The notes under the pieces: model-generated
Seen by the model: only the letters and a program-made list of their open reading frames with translations
Told to the model about the DNA's origin: nothing
Database searches by the model: none
Translations under genes and position numbers: made by a program
Source of the DNA: Rhodobiaceae bacterium
GTDB lineage: Bacteria; Pseudomonadota; Alphaproteobacteria; Rhizobiales; TMED25
Direction: 5' to 3'
Assembly (NCBI GenBank): GCA_002704755.1
Contig: PAHC01000018.1
Location: 19,086-30,373, forward strand
Length of the DNA: 11,288 nucleotides
Shown here: one piece after another, positions 6,782 through 11,288 of the stretch
Layout: each line of letters begins with the position of its first letter
Numbering within the stretch: the first letter of the stretch is position 1

Positions 6782-7759
6782 ATGATTAATGCTGTGATGA
6801 TTGGACTTGGATGGTGGGGCAAACATTCAATTGACTCCGTAAAAGGGCAAAGTGAGAAGATCAATATAATAGGTGCATGTTCTAGAAACACAGATCAACA
6901 TGCTGAATATTTAAATAAAAATGAGTTAAAAATCTATAATTCTTATGAGGATGTCTTGAAAGATGAAAGAGTCGACGCTGTAATACTTACAACGCCTCAT
7001 TCAATGCATACTGAACAAATCCTATCGGCAGCAAACCATGACAAGCATGTCTTTGTTGAAAAACCAATGACATTAACAAAAGATGATGCCATAAAATGTG
7101 TCAATGCATTAACAGAAAAAAACTTAAAACTAGGAGTAGGTTTCAGTAGAAGATTTCAGCCAGCTTACATAGATCTCCTAAAAATGGTTAAAGCTGGTGA
7201 TATTGGTGAAGTACTTCACATTGAAGGTGAACAATCGGGTCCAAGTGCCTACAAATTAAAAGAGGGAATGTGGAGAGCTCAAAAATCAGAGAGTCCTGGT
7301 GGTGCAATGGCAGCGAGGGGCATACACGTAATGGATGCAATGATCAGTATAGCAGGAGAAGTAGACAGAATCTCATGTATTAGTGAAAGAAGAGTGTTGG
7401 ATATTGATCTTGATGATACAACGTCAATGTTAGTTAAATTCAAAAGCGGCGTATCTGGATATCTCGGAACCATATATATAACAGCAGATATATGGAGATT
7501 ACATGTTTATGGATCAAAAGGTTATTTGCTTATGGATGGTGAAACTAGATTGATTAAAAAGTCTCTTGATAACACTGAAACGATCACAAATTATCCAAAT
7601 GCTAATATTGTTGGACTCACATTGGAGGCATTCGCAGATGATATTGAAGGGAAGCAAGCATTCCCTGTTACGTCGGAAGAAGCTGTACAAGGAGTTGCTG
7701 CTTTTGAAGCAATGGTAAAGTCAGCGCAAAATGATTATGAGTGGATCAAACTTGATTAA
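6782..7759 (+). CDS. Gfo/Idh/MocA family NAD(P)-dependent oxidoreductase
   Basis: This 325-residue cytoplasmic enzyme of the glucose-fructose oxidoreductase/inositol dehydrogenase family oxidises or reduces a sugar, polyol or related compound with a nicotinamide cofactor. The Rossmann nucleotide loop is GLGWWG (8-13). VEKP (92-95) carries the conserved catalytic Lys94, and GGAMAARGIHVMDAM (173-187) carries the catalytic His182. The C-terminal domain (about 125-325) has the expected alpha/beta sheet pattern and includes GVSGYLGTIYIT. No signal peptide is present. The substrate cannot be inferred: no sugar genes are nearby, and its neighbours are a metal transporter and the DUF4174 cluster. It ends convergently on sitD with a 4-base overlap of the stop codons. 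Confidence 0.9.
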   Translation: MINAVMIGLGWWGKHSIDSVKGQSEKINIIGACSRNTDQHAEYLNKNELKIYNSYEDVLKDERVDAVILTTPHSMHTEQILSAANHDKHVFVEKPMTLTKDDAIKCVNALTEKNLKLGVGFSRRFQPAYIDLLKMVKAGDIGEVLHIEGEQSGPSAYKLKEGMWRAQKSESPGGAMAARGIHVMDAMISIAGEVDRISCISERRVLDIDLDDTTSMLVKFKSGVSGYLGTIYITADIWRLHVYGSKGYLLMDGETRLIKKSLDNTETITNYPNANIVGLTLEAFADDIEGKQAFPVTSEEAVQGVAAFEAMVKSAQNDYEWIKLD

Positions 7760-8598
7760 TTCTTGGTTTTATTAGAAACATTAATAGTTTTCTTTGCTGA
7801 AAATAAAATATAAGCCAACAAGAAGTTCATTGTCATAAATAATACGATTGTTGGAGCCGGAGCACTATCAATGTAATAGGATATATAGACTCCCAACACC
7901 GCAGCTGTAACAGTGGATAGAGTTGCAATGATCAACATTCTTTTGAAATCCTTTGATGTTAAAAAACCTGTTGCACCAGGTATAATCAATAATGCGATGG
8001 ATAATATAATCCCAACAGCCTTTAAATTTGAGACTATAATTAGTGATAATATAATGAGTAGTCCATAATGTAAGATTGTTATGTTTAGACCAAGTGATCG
8101 TGCATGAGTTATGTCAAAGCAAAAAACTAGTAGGTCTTTCCATTTTAATAAAAGGATTGTCAAAACAGACATAGATATGAATGTTGAAAATTTTAAATCT
8201 GTATTGTTTATACCAAGTAAATTACCGAATAGTATGTGATCAAGATGAATATTGGTTTCAATCTTTGTATACATTACAATTCCAAAAGCAAACATTCCAG
8301 AAAATACAACACCCATTAGCGTATCTTCTTTTACTCGAGAATTGTTTTTCAGAAATCCCGTCGCTAGCGAACAAAATAAGCCAGCAAAAAATGCTCCAAG
8401 GATAAGCGGTATATTTAAAATATATGCAATAACTATTCCTGGAAGAACAGCATGAGAAATGGCATCACCAATCAAGGACCAACCTTTTAGAACAAGAAAG
8501 CATGATAAAATAGATGCAGGAATAGAAATCAAAATTGAGATAATTAGAGCATTTAGCATAAATCCGTATTGAAATGGAGAAATCAGAAAATCAAACAT
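7756..8598 (-). CDS. sitD: Manganese/iron ABC importer, permease SitD
   Basis: This 280-residue inner-membrane permease belongs to the ABC-3 (ZnuB/MntB/SitC-D) family. It shows KGWSLIGDAISHAVLPGI (38-55), whose Asp45 and His49 match the metal-coordinating pair described in the PsaBC-type channel. Downstream are RVKEDTLMGVVFSGMFA, the GNLLGI element and ARSLGLN, the coupling segment contacting the ATPase. The C-terminal IDSAPAPTIVL resembles YfeD/SitD rather than SitC. It is last in sitABCD and paralogous to sitC just upstream. The ATG at 8598 lies within the sitC end (8-base overlap). Its stop overlaps that of the convergent oxidoreductase gene, and no terminator is seen. Confidence 0.92.
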   Translation of the reverse strand: MFDFLISPFQYGFMLNALIISILISIPASILSCFLVLKGWSLIGDAISHAVLPGIVIAYILNIPLILGAFFAGLFCSLATGFLKNNSRVKEDTLMGVVFSGMFAFGIVMYTKIETNIHLDHILFGNLLGINNTDLKFSTFISMSVLTILLLKWKDLLVFCFDITHARSLGLNITILHYGLLIILSLIIVSNLKAVGIILSIALLIIPGATGFLTSKDFKRMLIIATLSTVTAAVLGVYISYYIDSAPAPTIVLFMTMNFLLAYILFSAKKTINVSNKTKN

Positions 8599-9451
8599 TT
8601 TTATCGCCTAGTTCTTCTTTCGAAATGAATTTCCAAAGGTAGCCGTACTTTGGAGAGAATAGAAATGCGAAAAGAAATAGTATTGTTTGTATAAGTATTA
8701 TTACACCTCCAGTGGCTCCATCAACAAAGTAACTGATGTAAGTTCCAAAAGCGCATGAAAATATTCCAACTATTAAACTAATAATTATTAATTTCGAAAA
8801 TTTATCTGTAATAAGAAATGCTGTAGCACCCGGTGTTACTACCATTGCTATGACTAAGAAAGCTCCAACAGTTTGCATGGCTGCGACTGTCGTTACGGAT
8901 AATAGTATGAAGAAGATAAGCTTTAAAACTTTTACATTCAAACCAATACTGTGGGCATAATTCTCATCATAGAATAATAACATCAAATCTTTCCATTTGA
9001 GTATAAGGATTAATAGAGTTATTGCTGAAATAATTATCAATTGTAATGTGTCCAAAGGTGTAATGGATAAAATATTTCCTAAGATAATTGTTTGTATATT
9101 AATAGGGGAAGGCGATACTGAGATAATAAATAGTCCTATCGCAAAGAAGGAAGTAAATATTATTCCTATAATTGCGTCTTCTTTTAGGTTTGTTTTCTCA
9201 TTGAGATAAAGCATTGCAATTGCCGCTGCCGTTCCAGAAATAAACGCTCCAATTGTGAATGGTAGCCCCAGCATGTAGGCTCCAGCAACCCCAGGAACAA
9301 TTGAATGACTTAATGCGTCACCAATTAGTGACCAACCTCTCATAATTACATAACATGATAAAAAAGCACAAATCGCTCCAACTAGTGAACTGACTAATAT
9401 AGCATTCATCATATAATCGTATTTTAAAGGTTCGATTAATAATTCAATCAT
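8591..9451 (-). CDS. sitC: Manganese/iron ABC importer, permease SitC
   Basis: This 286-residue inner-membrane permease of the ABC-3 family is the partner of SitD. It carries RGWSLIGDALSHSIVPGV (38-55; Asp45 and His49 in the channel), NLKEDAIIGIIFTSFFA, the GNILSI element, YAHSIGLN (165-172) and VGAFLVIAMVVTPGATA (195-211). The C-terminal SYFVDGATGGVIIL (240-253) is typical of SitC/YfeC. Hydropathy indicates eight or nine helices. It begins 9 bases after the sitB stop and overlaps sitD by 8 bases, consistent with a single mRNA. SitC and SitD presumably form a heterodimeric channel, the usual arrangement in Sit/Yfe systems, where Zn systems use a single ZnuB. Confidence 0.93.
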   Translation of the reverse strand: MIELLIEPLKYDYMMNAILVSSLVGAICAFLSCYVIMRGWSLIGDALSHSIVPGVAGAYMLGLPFTIGAFISGTAAAIAMLYLNEKTNLKEDAIIGIIFTSFFAIGLFIISVSPSPINIQTIILGNILSITPLDTLQLIIISAITLLILILKWKDLMLLFYDENYAHSIGLNVKVLKLIFFILLSVTTVAAMQTVGAFLVIAMVVTPGATAFLITDKFSKLIIISLIVGIFSCAFGTYISYFVDGATGGVIILIQTILFLFAFLFSPKYGYLWKFISKEELGDKNV

Positions 9452-9459
9452 TTTAACAA

Positions 9460-10200
9460 TTAACCGTTGTTTAAATTGTAGTAATTTAGATGGTTGCCAA
9501 AAGTATTTACAAGATTTTCTTTAGTGAATACTTCTTGAGTTAATCCTTCTACTTGGACTGTTTTATTGATCAAGATTGTCCGGTCACAGATCTCTGGGAC
9601 AATATTTAAATCATGAGTCGATATTAGTATGATTTTGTTCTTTTCTCTTTCTTGTTTTATTAGCTCTAAAATTGTCTCCTGAGTTTTTGAGTCTACACCA
9701 GTAAATGGTTCATCAAGTAATAGTATTTTACTTTCTTGTGCAAGTGCGCGAGCAATAAAAACTCTCTTCTTCTGTCCACCAGATAATTCTCCAATTTGGC
9801 GATTAATCAAATCATCCATACCCACTTTTTTTAGAGATTCTTCTACAATTTTATAATCAACTGGATTTGGCGTTCTCATAAAGTTCATGTATGAATATCT
9901 ACCCATCATGACCACATCTTTTACAAGTATAGGGAACTCCCAATCAATATCATCATACTGAGGGACATATGAGATAAGGTTATTCTTAATAGCAACGTTA
10001 GGACTTTGACCATCAATAGTAATTTTTCCTGAATTTATTCTTAATACACCCATAATAGAACGAAAAAGTGTTGTTTTTCCTGAACCATTCACACCCAGCA
10101 AAGCAGTAATTGACCCATCAGGGATTTGACAGGATGCATTATGAAGAGCTTCATGTCCATTTTTGTAGAAGACATTTATATTTTGGATTTCAATTGTCAT
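9460..10200 (-). CDS. sitB: Manganese/iron ABC importer, ATP-binding protein SitB
   Basis: This 246-residue cytoplasmic ATPase powers the SitCD channel. Walker A is GVNGSGKTT (36-44), the Q-loop is VPQYDD (Q81), the signature is LSGGQ (139-143), Walker B is ILLLDEP (159-165) and the switch His is His196 (STHDLN). The segment DIDWEFPILVKDVVMMGRYSYM (84-105) is diagnostic of the Mn/Fe-type (SitB/YfeB/MntB) ATPases. It starts 5 bases after sitA and ends 8 bases before sitC. All active-site motifs are intact. Confidence 0.95.
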   Translation of the reverse strand: MTIEIQNINVFYKNGHEALHNASCQIPDGSITALLGVNGSGKTTLFRSIMGVLRINSGKITIDGQSPNVAIKNNLISYVPQYDDIDWEFPILVKDVVMMGRYSYMNFMRTPNPVDYKIVEESLKKVGMDDLINRQIGELSGGQKKRVFIARALAQESKILLLDEPFTGVDSKTQETILELIKQEREKNKIILISTHDLNIVPEICDRTILINKTVQVEGLTQEVFTKENLVNTFGNHLNYYNLNNG

Positions 10201-10205
10201 TTATA

Positions 10206-11123
10206 TTATTGTGCAGTCAGTCCTGAGATTACAGTTGAGTATGTTGTATTAAGAAGATCTATATATGTAGGGACCGGTCCATTTCCGTCAGTTAGTGAGT
10301 CAACATATAATACGCCACCATATCTAATCTTTGTTTCTCTAGCTATTTGCTGAGCCGGCTTTGGTGAAATAGTACTTTCGCTGAATATAACTTTTATTGC
10401 ATTTTCATTAATACTATCTATTACTTTCTTGACTTGTTTTGGTGATCCTTGTTGATCTGCATTTATAGGCCATATATATAATTCATTTAATTCAAGATCT
10501 CTTGCAAGATAACTAAAGGCTCCTTCACTCGTTACAAGCCATCTTTCTTTTTTATTAATTTTATCTATTTTTTCTATTAATGGAAGGAGGGTATTTTCAA
10601 TTTTTGAAATATATATTTTGGCATTTTCTTCATATTTAATACGATTTGCTTCATCATAATAGGACAGTCCGTCTGTAATATTTTTCACATAAGCACGAGC
10701 GGACTCAAGCGCCATCCAAGCATGTGGATTTGGTTTCCCATCATATGGTCCTGTAGATATACCAATAGGTTTTATGTTTTTTGTTGCTAGGATACTTGGA
10801 ACATCTTCTAGGTTGTCATAGAATTGCTCAAACCATAATTCCAAACCCATACCATTATGTATAATTATATCTGCATCTTGAGCCTTTATAATATCTCTAG
10901 GAGTTGGTTGATAATTATGGATTTCTGCTCCTGGTTTAGTTATGGATTCAACAATTGCTAAGTCACCAGTAATATTTTTTGTTATATCTGCAATAATAGT
11001 AAAGGTGGAAACGATCTTTAATTTTTCTGCTCTTGATACATCAGGTAGAAGTAAAGTTAGAGATAAAAAAACAAAAAGACTAGCTTTAATAATTTTTGTG
11101 ACAGTGCGATGTAATTTCTTCAT
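10206..11123 (-). CDS. sitA: Manganese/iron ABC importer, periplasmic binding protein SitA
   Basis: This 305-residue cluster A-I metal-binding protein captures Mn(II) or Fe(II) in the periplasm. The start is set at the ATG at 11123 (MKKLHRTV), which gives a clean signal peptide: a basic N-terminus, hydrophobic 13-27 and an SRA cleavage site at about 30-32. An in-frame TTG at 11165 would prepend 14 residues but lies inside the operator. The four metal ligands are visible: His69 (GAEIHNYQPTPRD), His134 (PNPHAWM), Glu200 (VTSEGAF) and Asp275 (YVDSLTDG). Glu at the third position and the lack of a His-rich loop point to Mn/Fe, not Zn. The segment LYIWPINADQQGSPKQV resembles SitA/YfeA. It is first in sitABCD, behind a Fur/Mur-like box. 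Confidence 0.94.
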   Translation of the reverse strand: MKKLHRTVTKIIKASLFVFLSLTLLLPDVSRAEKLKIVSTFTIIADITKNITGDLAIVESITKPGAEIHNYQPTPRDIIKAQDADIIIHNGMGLELWFEQFYDNLEDVPSILATKNIKPIGISTGPYDGKPNPHAWMALESARAYVKNITDGLSYYDEANRIKYEENAKIYISKIENTLLPLIEKIDKINKKERWLVTSEGAFSYLARDLELNELYIWPINADQQGSPKQVKKVIDSINENAIKVIFSESTISPKPAQQIARETKIRYGGVLYVDSLTDGNGPVPTYIDLLNTTYSTVISGLTAQ

Positions 11124-11130
11124 AAACAAC

Positions 11131-11159
11131 AATATAATGAAAATGAGAATGATTTGCAA
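11131..11159 (-). promoter_or_regulatory. Candidate sitA promoter enclosing the metal-regulator site
   Basis: On the - strand, a -35-like TTGCAA (11154-11159), a 17-base spacer and a -10-like TATATT (11131-11136) precede the ATG at 11123 by only seven bases. Transcription would start at or next to the ATG, giving a leaderless mRNA, in line with the absence of any Shine-Dalgarno sequence. The Fur/Mur-like operator occupies the spacer and the -35, the classic geometry for repression. A second candidate promoter lies further up (see 11187-11216). Confidence 0.45.
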
Positions 11160-11161
11160 CT
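11138..11161 (-). promoter_or_regulatory. Fur/Mur-like operator before sitA
   Basis: The - strand reads TTGCAAATCATTCTCATTT (11159 to 11141), an imperfect dyad with ATTT/AAAT arms and the CATTCTCA core seen in Fur-family boxes of alphaproteobacteria. In that group Mur, a Mn-sensing Fur homologue, represses sitABCD. Which regulator binds here, Fur, Mur or another, cannot be settled from the site. An additional TGCAAC repeat directly upstream may extend it. Confidence 0.6.
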
Positions 11162-11166
11162 GCAAC
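11155..11166. repeat. Tandem TGCAAC hexamer at the edge of the sitA operator
   Basis: On the + strand, TGCAAC is repeated twice without a gap (11155-11160 and 11161-11166), its first copy overlapping the Fur/Mur-like box. TGCAA-type repeats are a feature of some rhizobial Mur sites, so this could be a second half-site. Two copies of six bases are weak evidence alone. Confidence 0.4.
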
Positions 11167-11186
11167 TATTAGTTATTTGAATAATT

Positions 11187-11216
11187 ACTATAGATATTAT
11201 CAGAATTAATTGTTAA
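11187..11216 (-). promoter_or_regulatory. Alternative upstream promoter for sitA
   Basis: On the - strand, TTAACA (11211-11216, five of six bases of the -35 consensus) and TATAGT (11187-11192, five of six of the -10 consensus) are spaced by 18 bases. Transcription would begin around 11180 and give a leader of about 55 bases containing the Fur/Mur-like box. By consensus it is as good as the proximal candidate. Confidence 0.4.
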
Positions 11217-11259
11217 TTTTGGCGATCTTTTTCAGATCATAAATATTAGCGGTTTGTTT

Positions 11260-11288
11260 ATGATTGATAATCAATACTGGTTATTGCA
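11260..11288 (+). CDS. Possible start of a divergent gene, cut by the window edge
   Basis: An ATG at 11260 opens a frame encoding MIDNQYWLL that continues to the edge. Its ribosome site is poor (GCGG, about nine bases upstream). If real, it would be divergent from sitA and separated by about 136 bases. Nine residues cannot identify it. A 13-bp palindrome (ATTGATAATCAAT, 11263-11275) overlaps it and could instead be an operator. Confidence 0.22.

Noticed and set aside
8181..8455. Two overlapping + strand frames within sitD
   Set aside because: Antisense shadows of a complete permease gene, with no start signals.
11124..11165. TTG start adding 14 residues to SitA
   Set aside because: It would put coding sequence through the Fur/Mur-like box and add a second hydrophobic stretch in front of a normal signal peptide. 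The ATG at 11123 fits better.
10942..11172. Open frame on the + strand over the start of sitA
   Set aside because: It runs antisense through the sitA signal peptide and the operator; nothing supports translation.
1..11288. CRISPR arrays, tRNA or rRNA genes, insertion sequences, toxin-antitoxin or defence genes
   Set aside because: None was seen on either strand: no regularly spaced repeats, no transposase or integrase motifs, and no tRNA-like sequence.

Overview
The window is AT-rich (roughly one third G+C by eye), densely packed, free of mobile elements, and reads as ordinary chromosome of a free-living bacterium. A low-G+C marine alphaproteobacterium is the best guess. This rests on the DUF4174 protein, the sitABCD-type Mn/Fe importer with a Fur/Mur-like operator, the liv-type transporter, the tiny intergenic gaps and the AT-rich codon use. 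No rRNA or marker gene is present, so the placement is inference.

Left part (1-5350): a type I periplasmic binding protein of the LivJ/LivK kind is encoded on the + strand (247-1455). It ends in a strong 12-bp hairpin. Facing it on the - strand is a four-gene cluster livG-livF-livH-livM (5350 down to 1498). Its genes abut or overlap by 1-4 nt, and livM uses a TTG start inside a TTGA overlap. Together these five genes encode a complete branched-chain/polar amino acid (HAAT) type ABC importer. The exact substrate cannot be read from sequence. At the left edge (1-41) the first 13 codons of another - strand gene are visible.

Middle (5420-6713): a small - strand operon encodes a DUF4174 protein, a very AT-rich small membrane protein and a four-helix membrane protein of an uncharacterised family. 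It sits directly upstream of livG and may read into it. This is the least understood part of the window.

Right part (6782-11288): a Gfo/Idh/MocA-family NAD(P)-dependent oxidoreductase lies on the + strand. It converges on a complete - strand operon sitA-sitB-sitC-sitD (11123 down to 7756), which encodes a manganese/iron ABC importer. The oxidoreductase and sitD share the four bases TTAA, so each stop codon lies partly in the other. In front of sitA a Fur/Mur-like operator falls in the spacer of a candidate promoter whose start would give a leaderless or nearly leaderless mRNA. The annotated start should be the ATG at 11123, not a TTG further upstream inside the operator. A possible divergent gene begins at 11260 and runs off the window.

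No CRISPR array, tRNA, rRNA, insertion sequence, phage gene or defence system was seen. The genes are recognisable families; the most interesting items are the DUF4174/membrane-protein cluster and the metal-responsive promoter of sitA.
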